From Notolepis coatsorum (taxonomy: Eukaryota > Chordata > Actinopteri > Aulopiformes > Paralepididae), in contig OZ020587.1 in the NCBI GenBank assembly GCA_963971535.1, forward strand, positions 162,910,491 to 162,974,490: 64,000 nucleotides of DNA. The letters are read 5' to 3'. The notes beneath the pieces are model-generated. The model was not told the origin of the DNA, did not search any database, and saw nothing but the letters and a program-made list of their open reading frames with translations. Every line of letters starts with the position of its first letter. Positions within the stretch are counted from its first letter, which is position 1. The position numbers and the translations under genes were made by a program. Of this stretch, positions 33,653 to 46,479 are shown one piece after another.

Positions 33653-33890
33653 GACGGCCGCTGCAGCCCTTGTCCTCACCTTGTGGTGAAAGCTTGGGAA
33701 GGAGGAGAGCAGGTGACCACACACCTGCTTATGAAGGTAAGCTGATGAGGGGTGTGGTCAGACTAATACTGGTATTAGAGGTACATTTGTGGTTTATTCA
33801 GTACGCGTGCACGTACGCGAGATAGTGCAGTAGCGATGCCAAGCATCGCCCCTAACTAACAGAACTTGGTTATAGTCATAACCTAACGTT

Positions 33891-35150
33891 ATGAACCTCA
33901 AATAAAACTGTTGTGGCACTAGCAATGGTACTCTCTCCACCTTCAAAAAGAAAAAAGCAAGAGCACAACATATTTTTCTATTTACTATTATAATACAGTT
34001 AACCACTCTCTCCACCTATTCAAACAAGTCAAGAGCACAATACCATATTCACTTTACTGATGCACTACCCATCAACAGTTAAAATAGCCCTTTACACAAA
34101 CATTAAATAACAGACCTTTCATTACAATACTATAATAACAGTAGCCACTGCCAGAATAGTGACACATGTATCACGTGTGGTGAGCACACGCATGCATGCA
34201 CAACGAAGACAGAAGATTGCGTTGTCTCAATCATTTTAACTATAAAATTAGCTCAAAGTATGAGCTCACTGACTGAAATTTCCAACAAAAAGCATCAATT
34301 GTCAAATAATATTGATCACATTAACTAGACTAGATGTTTTTGAGGAAATTAGAAAGGGAACAACAACTTAACCCTTGTGTCTGATCAGATTCTTATTTGT
34401 TTGATAACTTTGGAGTGATTATGTTTGTAGTTTTGTGGCAAAGGTGTGTAATCTTTGAATTATCTTGGAATTATTTTGACTCTCTCTTTCATAAATTGTT
34501 TATTCAACTTCAGCCCCAATCATAACCACCACATATTGTTTTTTGTAATGTCAGATTTAACAACTCCTTTTGGGAGTGTGCCATCTGCCATTCCATTCGC
34601 CGCCTCCACTGTCAATCAGTTGTATGGCCTGGTCCCGCCTCCACCAATCACAAGCGGCAGCACGGCTCCATTTTGTGTGTGTGTCCGCAGACAGTGAAAT
34701 CCTGGTTGTTCCCCACCCACCTGGTTATCTAAAAACTATCGCGCCGCGCCGCCGCCACAACTAGAAACAATGGCATGCCAAAATTTTTTTTACAAAAAAT
34801 ATAATAAAAAGTATATAATAAATGTTCTTTTTATATAATTTTTTTTTTATCTGTGCAGGCCAGGCCACCGGGAAAACTCCCGGTGCTCCCGATGGCCAGT
34901 CCGGGCCTGCTTCCTGCTGACTTGTGAACTTTGGATAAAAGCGTTCAGCTAAATGACTAAATGTAAAATGTAACGTACAGTTGCTTGCTTCATATCACAT
35001 TCAGTTGAAATGACATCCCACTTGAAAGTTTGACACATTTTATTCAGTGAGACTTTGATATTATATACTGATATTATCTTCTTCTAATGTAATGGAGGTG
35101 GAGCCACCTGTTCAATCCACTTCTCAGAAATACTGCCTTTCAAGCTAATT
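33891..35150. other. Right part of split hAT, then SINE tail and unassigned DNA
   Basis: 33891-34909 is hAT interior with no plausible gene. 34918-34975 has the SINE-like tail actttggataaaagcg. 34976-35150 has nothing recognised. Confidence 0.6.
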
Positions 35151-35252
35151 AACCCTTTCACTACCACACTGCAGAAGGTTAACCCTTTGTAGTGTGGTAG
35201 TGAAAAGGTTAACCTTCTGTAGTGTGGTAGTGAAAGGGTTAACCACCCTTTG
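35150..35252. repeat. GTTAAC-type 30-31-bp repeats
   Basis: ttaaccctttcactaccaca then two units in reverse (gtagtgtggtagtgaaaagg). Confidence 0.85.
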
Positions 35253-35363
35253 TACACTGTAAACCCGCACGTTCAAAATAATCAATTAGTTTGAGTAGGG
35301 TATACTCAATATTCTATGAAAGTTCTACTAACTTGAATGTCTTGAGTTCGTGTGACGTGTTCT

Positions 35364-36911
35364 TATGTTTTGAGTAAATAAAACTCATAGTTTTTGATTG
35401 ACTTGGAACTATTCACTTATTAAGTAAGTATAATGTAAAAGCATAACTTAAGTACAACTTAAGATAATTAAGTAGATACAGACTCTAAACCACATTATGT
35501 TTTGAGTAAATAAAACTCATAGTTTTTGATTGACTTGGAATTATTCACTTATTAAGTAAGTATAATGTAAAAGCATAACTTAAGTACAACTTAAGATAAT
35601 TAAGTAGATACAGACTGTAAACCGCATTATGTTTTGAGTAAATAAAACTCATAGTTTTTGATTGACTTGGAACTATTCACTTATTAAGTAAGTATAATGT
35701 AAAAGCATAACTTAAGTACAACTTAAGATAATTAAGTAGATACAGACTGTAAACCGCATTATGTTTTGAGTAAATAAAACTCATAGTTTTTGATTGACTT
35801 GGAACTATTCACTTATTAAGTAAGTATAATGTAAAAGCATAACTTAAGTACAACTTAAGATAATTAAGTAGATACAGACTGAAAACCGCATTATGTTTTG
35901 AGTAAATAAAACTCATAGTTTTTGATTGACTTGGAATTATTCACTTATTAAGTAAGTATAATGTAAAAGCATAACTTAAGTACAACTTAAGATAATTAAG
36001 TAGATACAGACTGTAAACCGCATTATGTTTTGAGTAAATAAAACTCATAGTTTTTGATTGACTTGGAACTATTCACTTATTAAGTAAGTATAATGTAAAA
36101 GCATAACTTAAGTACAACTTAAGATAATTAAGTAGATACAGAGTGTAAACCGCATTATGTTTTGAGTAAATAAAACTCATAGTTTTTGATTGACTTGGAA
36201 TTATTCACTTATTAAGTAAGTATAATGTAAAAGCATAACTTAAGTACAACTTAAGATAATTAAGTAGATACAGACTGTAAACCGCATTATGTTTTGAGTA
36301 AATAAAACTCATAGTTTTTGATTGACTTGGAACTATTCACTTATTAAGTAAGTATAATGTAAAAGCATAACTTAAGTACAACTTAAGATAATTAAGTAGA
36401 TACAGACTGAAAACCGCATTATGTTTTGAGTAAATAAAACTCATAGTTTTTGATTGACTTGGAACTATTCACTTATTAAGTAAGTATAATGTAAAAGCAT
36501 AACTTAAGTACGACTTAAGATAATTAAGTAGATACAGACTGAAAACCGCATTATGTTTTGAGTAAATAAAACTCATCGTTTTTGATTGACTTGGAACTAT
36601 TCACTTATTAAGTAAGTATAATGTAAAAGCATAACTTAAGTATAACTTAAGATAATTAAGTAGATACAGACTGAAAACCGCATTATGTTTTGAGTAAATA
36701 AAACTCATAGTTTTTGATTGACTTGGAACTATTCACTTATTAAGTAAGTATAATGTAAAAGCATAAATTAGGTACAACTTAAGATAATTAAGTAGATACA
36801 GACTGTAAACCGCATTATGTTTTGAGTAAATAAAACTCATCGTTTTTGATTGACTTGGAACTATTCACTTATTAAGTAAGTATAATGTAAAAGCATAACT
36901 TAAGTACAACT
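35364..36911 (+). repeat. 132-bp satellite array, about 12 units
   Basis: Unit start atgttttgagtaaataaaac at 35364, 35497, 35629, 35761 and on at 132-bp steps. Units differ by only a few bases (for instance actcatag versus actcatcg). Each unit contains the near-palindrome cttaagtacaacttaag. The first unit is preceded by a divergent half-unit from about 35266. No ORF. Confidence 0.95.
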
Positions 36912-36917
36912 TTATTA

Positions 36918-38166
36918 ACAGATTGCAGAATGGGTATAGAGGTGTGATAGGTGTGATAGGTGTGATAGGTGTGAGAGGTGTGATAGGTGTGATAGGTGTG
37001 ATAGGTGTGAGAGATGTGATAGGTGTGATAGGTGTGAGAGGTGTGATAGGTGTGAGAGATGTGATAGGTGTGAGAGGTGTGAGAGGTGTGATAGGTGTGA
37101 GAGGTGTGATAGGTGTGATAGGTGTGAGAGGTGTGAGAGGTGTGATAGGTGTGAGAGGTGTGATAGGTGTGAGAGGTGTGATAGGTGTGAGAGGTGTGAT
37201 ATGTGTGATAGGTGGGATTGGTGTGAGAGGTGTGATAGGTGTGAGAGGTGTGAAAGGTGTGAGAGGTGTGAGAGGTGTGATAGGTGTGAGAGGTGTGATA
37301 GGTGTGAGAGGTGTGATAGGTGTGATAGGTGTGAGAGGTGTGAGAGGTGTGATAGGTGTGAGAGGTGTGAGAGGTGTGAGAGGTGTGATAGGTGTGAGAG
37401 GTGTGATAGGTGTGATAGGTGTGAGAGGTGTGAGAGGTGTGATAGGTGTGAGAGGTGTGAGAGGTGTGAGAGGTGTGATAGGTGTGAGAGGTGTGATATG
37501 TGGGATAGGTGGGATCGGTGTGAGAGGTGTGATAGGTGTGAGAGGTGTGAGAGGTGTGAGAGGTGTGATAGGTGTGAGAGGTGTGATAGGTGTGATAGGT
37601 GTGATAGGTGTGAGAGGTGTGATAGGTGTGAGAGGTGTGATATGTGTGATAGGTGGGATCGGTGTGAGAGGTGTGATCGGTGTGAGAGGTGTGAGAGGTG
37701 TGATAGGTGTGAGAGGTGTGAAAGGTGAGAGAGGTGTGAGAGGTGTGATAGGTGTGAGAGGTGTGAGAGGTGTGAGAGGTGTGATAGGTGTGAGAGGTGT
37801 GAGAGGTGTGATAGGTGTGAGAGGTGTGATAGGTGTGATAGGTGTGAGAGTGTGAGAGGGTGTGATAGGTGTGAGAGGTGTGATAGGTGTGAGAGGTGTG
37901 ATAGGTTAGTGAGAGGTGTGATATTGTGATAGGTGGGATCGGTGTGAGAGGTGTGATAGGTGTGAGAGGTGTGAAAGGTGTGAGAGGTGTGAGAGGTGTG
38001 ATAGGTGTGAGAGGTGTGATAGGTGTGAGAGGTGTGAGAGGTGTGAGAGGTGTAATAGGTGTGAGAGGTGGTGATAGGTGTGATAGGTGGGAGAGGTGTG
38101 AGAGGTGTGTAGGTGTGAGAGGTGTGATATGTGTGATAGGTGGGATCGGTGTGAGAGGTGTGATAG
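36918..38166 (+). repeat. 9-bp GGTGTGAKA minisatellite
   Basis: More than 130 tandem copies of ggtgtgata/ggtgtgaga with variants (ggtgggatc, gatatg). Stop-free frames (VIGVRG, CERCDR) are repeat translations. The array runs into the N gap. Confidence 0.97.
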
Positions 38167-38366
38167 NNNNNNNNNNNNNNNNNNNNNNNNNNNNNNNNNN
38201 NNNNNNNNNNNNNNNNNNNNNNNNNNNNNNNNNNNNNNNNNNNNNNNNNNNNNNNNNNNNNNNNNNNNNNNNNNNNNNNNNNNNNNNNNNNNNNNNNNNN
38301 NNNNNNNNNNNNNNNNNNNNNNNNNNNNNNNNNNNNNNNNNNNNNNNNNNNNNNNNNNNNNNNNNN
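38167..38366. other. Assembly gap (200 N)
   Basis: Exactly 200 N between two different satellites, so the true length and junction are unknown. Confidence 1.
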
Positions 38367-40620
38367 ACAGATAGTATGTTATAGGACAGGAGAGGACAGG
38401 AGAGGACAGGAGAGTACGTTATAGGACAGGAGAGGACAGGAGAGGACAGAGAGTACGTTATAGGACAGGAGAGGACAGGAGAGGACAGAGAGTATGTTAT
38501 AGGACAGGAGAGGACAGGAGAGGACAGAGAGTACGTTATAGGACAGGAGAGGACAGGAGAGGACAGAGAGTACGTTATAGGACAGGAGAGGACAGGAGAG
38601 GACAGAGAGTACGTTATAGGACAGGAGAGGACAGGAGAGGACAGAGAGTACGTTATAGGACAGGAGAGGACAGGAGAGGACAGAGAGTATGTTATAGGAC
38701 AGGAGAGGACAGGAGAGGACAGACGAGGACAGACAGTACGTTATAGGACATGAGAGGACAGGAGAGGACAGAGAGTACGTTATAGGACAGGAGAGGACAG
38801 AGAGTATGTTATAGGACAGGAGAGGACAGGAGAGGACAGACGAGGACAGAGAGTACGTTATAGGACAGGAGAGGACAGGAGAGGACAGAGAGTACGTTAT
38901 AGGACAGGAGAGGACAGAGAGTATGTTATAGGACAGGAGAGGACAGGAGAGGACATGCAAGGACAGAGAGTACGTTATAGGACAGGAGAGGACAGGAGAG
39001 GACAGAGAGTATGTTATAGGACAGGAGAGGACAGGAGAGGACAGAGAGTATGTTATAGGACAGGAGAGGACAGGAGAGGACATAGAGTATGTTATAGGAC
39101 AGGAGAGGACAGGAGAGGACAGAGAGTATGTTATAGGACAGGAGAGGACAGGAGAGGACAGAGAGTATGTTATAGGACAGGAGAGGACAGGAGAGGACAG
39201 AGAGTATGTTATAGGACAGGAGAGGACAGAGAGTACGTTATAGGACAGGAGAGGACAGAGAGTATGTTATAGGACAGGAGAGGACAGAGAATATGTTATA
39301 GGACAGGAGAGGACAGGAGAGGACAGGAGAGGACAGAGAGTATGTTATAGGACAGGAGAGGACAGGAGAGGACAAGAGAGGACAGGAGAGGACAGAGAGT
39401 ACGTTATAGGACAGGAGAGGACAGGAGAGGACAGAGAGTACATTATAGGACAGGAGAGGACAGGAGAGGACATGAGAGGACAGAGAGTACGTTATAGGAC
39501 AGGAGAGGACAGAGAGTATGTTATAGGACAGGAGAGGACAGAGAGGACAGAGAGTACGTTATAGGACAGGAGAGGACAGAGAGGACAGGAGAGGACATAC
39601 GGTACGTTATAGGACAGGAGAGGACAGGAGAGGACAGATAGTATGTTATAGGACAGGAGAGGACAGGAGAGGACAGGAGAGTACGTTATAGGACAGGAGA
39701 GGACAGGAGAGGACAGAGAGTATGTTATAGGACAGGAGAGGACAGGAGAGGACAGAGAGTACGTTATAGGACAGGAGAGGACAGGAGAGGACAGAGAGTA
39801 TGTTATAGGACAGGAGAGGACAGGAGAGGACAGAGAGTACGTTATAGGACAGGAGAGGACAGGAGAGGACAGAGAGTACGTTATAGGACAGGAGAGGACA
39901 GGAGAGGACAGAGAGTACGTTATAGGACAGGAGAGGACAGGAGAGGACAGAGAGTACGTTATAGGACAGGAGAGGACAGGAGAGGACAGAGAGTATGTTA
40001 TAGGACAGGAGAGGACAGGAGAGGACAGACGAGGACAGAGAGTACGTTATAGGACAGGAGAGGACATGAGAGGACAGAGAGTACGTTATAGGACAGGAGA
40101 GGACAGAGAGTATGTTATAGGACAGGAGAGGACAGGAGAGGACATGCGAGGACAGAGAGTACGTTATAGGACAGGAGAGGACAGGAGAGGACAGAGAGTA
40201 TGTTATAGGACAGGAGAGGACAGGAGAGGACAGAGAGTATGTTATAGGACAGGAGAGGACAGGAGAGGACATAGAGTATGTTATAGGACAGGAGAGGACA
40301 GGAGAGGACAGAGAGTATGTTATAGGACAGGAGAGGACAGGAGAGGACAGATAGTATGTTATAGGACAGGAGAGGACAGGAGAGGACAGAGAGTATGTTA
40401 TAGGACAGGAGAGGACAGGAGAGGACAGAGAGTACGTTATAGGACAGGAGAGGACAGAGAGTATGTTATAGGACAGGAGAGGACAGAGAGTATGTTATAG
40501 GACAGGAGAGGACAGGAGAGGACAGAGAGTACGCTATATGACAGGAGAGGACAGAGAGTACGTTATAGGACAGGAGAGGACAGGAGAGGACAGAGAGTAC
40601 GTTATAGGACAGGAGACAGT
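38367..40620 (+). repeat. 39-bp satellite with higher-order duplication
   Basis: Unit gagagtacgttataggacag then gagaggacaggagaggaca, with 29- and 49-bp variants. The variant string starting acagatagtatgttatagga occurs at 38367 and again at 39634, and the following units agree, so a block of about 1267 bp is duplicated. The long minus-strand frames (LSCPLLSYN) are repeat translations. Confidence 0.95.
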
Positions 40621-40665
40621 ACGTTATTCAATAAGGCATTTGTTGAGCAATGATACAACATTTAG

Positions 40666-40861
40666 TTTATTTTTTTTGTTTTTTTTAGATTTCTTTTTTT
40701 CATGGTCAGACATGACCGACAGATGAGGAGAGGATGAACGGGAGCAGAGGCGGGGAAGACTGGCATGCAACAAATGGAAGTCACCGGGAGTGGGAAGCGA
40801 ACCCGGGACGGCCGCTTCGTGATGCAGCAGCGCGATACATGGTGTGCTACTAGAACGCCCA
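40666..40861 (-). mobile_element. Short tRNA-headed SINE (family 2, copy 2)
   Basis: Duplication aacatttag at 40657-40665 and 40862-40870. The minus-strand head gggcgttctagtagcacacc and B-box cgggttcgcttcccact match the copy at 20230. Confidence 0.82.
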
Positions 40862-40969
40862 AACATTTAGCTTTTTCTAACTGACACTTGTGGATGACTA
40901 CTTTCACCACCAATGTAAATGATTAGCCGTCTAAAGTAGTGGAAAGTGCTCTGACCTCTGATGAAAGTT

Positions 40970-41830
<861 letters not shown>

Positions 41831-42290
41831 ATATGAATATATACTTACAGTATACTGTACATACTGCCCAATTGCACAGCCCTGCTAATTATCCCATCTC
41901 ACTGTATTGTTATTTCATTCCAATTAGTGTATACTTGACCACATCCTGCCCAGTTGTACAGCCCTGGCCTATTCTTATAAAATGTTTTACTTATAATTGT
42001 ACTATATTCTATTGTGCTATATTTAATTTAGTTTATATCCCATTTTATTTTATTCAACCTCTATTTACAGTTGTACAGCCCTAGGCCTATATTCTATTTC
42101 ATAATTCTATTCTATCATATTTAATTTAATTTTACTCCACCTCTTTATTTTATTATCTGTCCGTTAGTGTCTGTCCGTTAATGTTGCACCGAAAAGGACC
42201 AAAGCGAATTCCTTTTATGTGAAAACTACTTGGCAATAAAGACCTTTCTGATTCTGACTTTGATTCTGATTTTGATTCTGATTCAGATTC
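41831..42290 (+). mobile_element. LINE 3'-UTR and tail, plus strand
   Basis: Repeated cagttgtacagccctaggcc blocks, then acttggcaataaagaccttt and a (TTCTGA)-type tail ctgattctgactttgattct. This is a 3' end typical of fish non-LTR elements; no coding part is left. Confidence 0.6.
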
Positions 42291-42503
42291 TGATAGAGGA
42301 CTATACTATCTGTGTGTCTAAGGGGTCTGACTGGAGATTGGCTCCTTGTCAGATTTACGCAATTGACCAGTGTTTTCCAGGTGACTGGCTAATTGCAAGG
42401 CCCGACAGCCTTTCCTCCCTCACAAGGTAAACACAGAACAGGCTGTTCTAATGTTAAAAGGGGTATTTCACCAAAAAACAATGCTGATTAATTTTGCACA
42501 TAA

Positions 42504-42627
<124 letters not shown>

Positions 42628-42656
42628 ATTATTATAATTTTTTTTAAACGTCTTCT

Positions 42657-44377
<1,721 letters not shown>

Positions 44378-44624
44378 CGTCTTCTCCTTAAATGAAACAT
44401 CGCGATTCTAGAACTCCATTCTACAGCTTTCAGTGACCGTTCAGCCAACGGCGTGATGTCATCTTTAGGCTCTCAAATGTCTAATCTCTGAAACCTGAAA
44501 GGGTTAATCCGCACAGGGGTTGAAGGGGAGAGAAGAATAGAAGCAGTGCTGAATGGACTGAATAGAATCCTCTCTAAGGAGCCCAGCGAGTAACAACCAC
44601 AATGAATCACAGGGCGACCAGGAC

Positions 44625-44678
44625 CTTGTGGCCTTTGAGTCCAGAGATCCCGTCATCTCCGGGGCGACCTTTCTTCCC
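44625..44678 (-). CDS. col28a1: Collagen XXVIII-like exon (54 nt, Gly-X-Y)
   Basis: Minus-strand exon with good acceptor tttcattctgcag|GGG. The 18 codons are GKK GRP GDD GIS GLK GHK, continuing without break from the GPA that ends the exon at 53971. The proposed donor AAG|gtcctg is weak at +3 to +6. Reading on gives GPGRPVI-like residues without Gly periodicity and then TGA, so a splice is needed. An exon of 54 nt is the classic collagen size. Confidence 0.75.
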
Positions 44679-44739
44679 CTGCAGAATGAAACCAGAACAG
44701 GCATGAGATTCACTTCATTCCTTCTTACAGACATTTCAC

Positions 44740-44759
44740 TTGTCCTCTCTGTCTCTCTG

Positions 44760-44792
<33 letters not shown>

Positions 44793-44875
44793 GTCTCTCT
44801 GTCTGTCTCCCCTTTCTCTCTCTTCTCTTCCCCTCTTTCTCTCTCTCTCTCTCCCCCTCTTTCTTACTCCCCCTC

Positions 44876-44950
<75 letters not shown>

Positions 44951-44984
44951 CTCTCTCTCTCTCCCCTTCTTTCTTATTCCCCCT

Positions 44985-45063
<79 letters not shown>

Positions 45064-45622
45064 CCCTCTCTCTTATCTCCCCTTTATCTCTCTTCCCCTC
45101 TTTCTCTCTCTCTCCCCCCTCTTTCTCATTCCCCCCTCTCTCCCCTCTCTCTTCTCTCCCCTCTCTCTCTTATCTCTCTCTTTCTTATTCCCCCTTCTCT
45201 CCTCTCTCTCTCCTCTCCCCTCTCTCTCATATCTCTCTGTCTCTCTCTGTCTGTCTCCCCTCTCTCTTATCTCCCCTTTGTCTCTCTTCTCTTCCCCTTT
45301 CTCTCTCCCCCTCTTTCTTATTCCCCCCTCTCCCCTCTCTCTCTCATCTCTCTCTTATTCTCCCCTTCTCTCCTCTCTCTCTTCTCTCCCCTCTCTCTCT
45401 CATATCTCTCTTTCTCTCTCTCTCATACCCCCCCTTCTCCTTTCTCCCTCTCTCCTCTCTCTCTTATCTCCCCTCTCTCTCCAATCTCTCTCTTATTCCC
45501 CCCTTCTCTCCTCTTTCTTCTCTCCCCTCTCTCTCATATCTCTCCCTCTCTCTCTCTCTCGTACCCCCCCCCTTTCTCCCTCTCTCTCTCTCTTACACTC
45601 CCCCTCTCTCTCTCTCTGTTTT
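44740..45622 (+). repeat. Long polypyrimidine (CT)n/C-rich tract
   Basis: About 880 bp of ctctctct, tgtctctc and ctccccctct variants. On the collagen coding strand it is a polypurine run just upstream of the 44678 acceptor. Serine/leucine-rich ORFs over it are not genes. Confidence 0.95.
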
Positions 45623-46084
45623 AGTCACAACACCGGTGGTTTGTGTTGTTTATAGCGACGGACGAGACTCAATGACATAGGTGTAGATTTAAGGGGGGTG
45701 CAGGGGAAATGTCCCCCTCAATATTGAGAAGAGGTCAATTTGTCCCCCTCAAAAAAGCGAATATGAAAGACAATTTTCAAAAGAGGTAAAAAAATCAGGG
45801 GGTACATTTTTTTATATATCCTTCTTACCTGTAACTATAGAATACATAGAATACATTTTGTATACCAATAAAGAACGCCTGAGAGCCTCACTGCATTATA
45901 TTCCATTATATTTGTGTCAGCGCCGGGTACCTGATTGTTGTCTTTTTACATAAATAAAGACATTTCCACCATAAATGGATGCGGAAAAGGGCACAAATGG
46001 GTCCAGAAAGGTTCACCAGAATGCAGGAAGCGAAGCGTTTGAGGCTCAAAACGTCCAGAGGGCGGCCCTCCAGAGCCCCCCCAC
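45623..46084. other. Intron DNA with no confident feature
   Basis: aggtgtagatttaagggggg and later tgtccccctcaa pairs near 45680-45750 look like part of a decayed MITE. Nothing else recognised. Confidence 0.35.
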
Positions 46085-46479
46085 TTAACCCTTTCACTGC
46101 CACACTACCAAACGGTTATATTATCGTACTTGGCCATCGCGTCCCGCTCTTAAGCCTATCGAGATATACCTCATCTCATGTACCTATTGTACTCCATCAA
46201 CGAAAAAAACAAGTACACCCACACCTGCCGGGTCCCGCCCCTATGGAGGCGTAGCCTATAAGACAGTAGGCATGGTCACCAAACACTCTTCCTCTATTTT
46301 CGTTTCCATCATAACGGTCGCAGTGCACCTTATGTAACTAGTTGTTATGAAAAGATTATGAGAAATTTCGTAATGTTGAAAGTTTACCGGAGGTTTGCTT
46401 ACCCCTGGAATCTTCGGGGCATGTTTCAGCGACAAGTCGGGCCTATGTTGATGTTTCCTCGTCTGATGGCAGCAGACCA

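Larger units (their letters stand above)
28569..33890 (+). mobile_element. Complete DIRS-type element without recognisable protein genes (copy B)
   Basis: Inverted terminal repeats at 28592-28754 and 33679-33843 are nearly identical over about 163 bp (cttggcatcgctactgcact / complement). The outermost ends differ: left GTTCTGTATCGTTAGTGG, right ATAGTCATAACCTAACGTT. Both unique ends are found joined, in reverse complement, at the internal complementary region 33557-33652, sharing GTT at the junction. This is the hallmark of DIRS retrotransposons. I find no RT, RNase H, methyltransferase-like or tyrosine-recombinase motif. The interior has two 5S-like blocks. 5322 bp; no flanking duplication, as usual for this group. 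Confidence 0.85.
28366..34909. mobile_element. Non-autonomous hAT-like element split by a DIRS element
   Basis: The left end CAGGGCCGGACTGG (28366) and right end GGCCAGTCCGGGCCTG (to 34909) are inverted. The 8-bp flanks cttcctgc at 28358-28365 and 34910-34917 are identical although 6.5 kb apart. The DIRS element 28569-33890 fills most of the interior. The hAT remainder (28366-28568 and 33891-34909) is about 1.2 kb without a transposase ORF. Outside it, the tail ggataaaagcgttcagctaa (34932-34951) suggests that the hAT itself sits in a SINE/LINE tail. Confidence 0.88.

Noticed and set aside
36923-38166. Long open frames of VIGVRG/CERCDR repeats
   Set aside because: They are translations of a 9-bp tandem repeat, which has no stops by construction; open in several frames at once.
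38379-40500. Long minus- and plus-strand frames (LSCPLLSYN, RTGEDRRGQ)
   Set aside because: Pure translation of the 39-bp satellite; 39 is divisible by 3, so frames stay open.
44628-45680. 350-residue Ser/Leu-rich open frame
   Set aside because: It covers a CT-rich tract; two overlapping frames are equally open. Only the first bases overlap a real exon, which is on the other strand.
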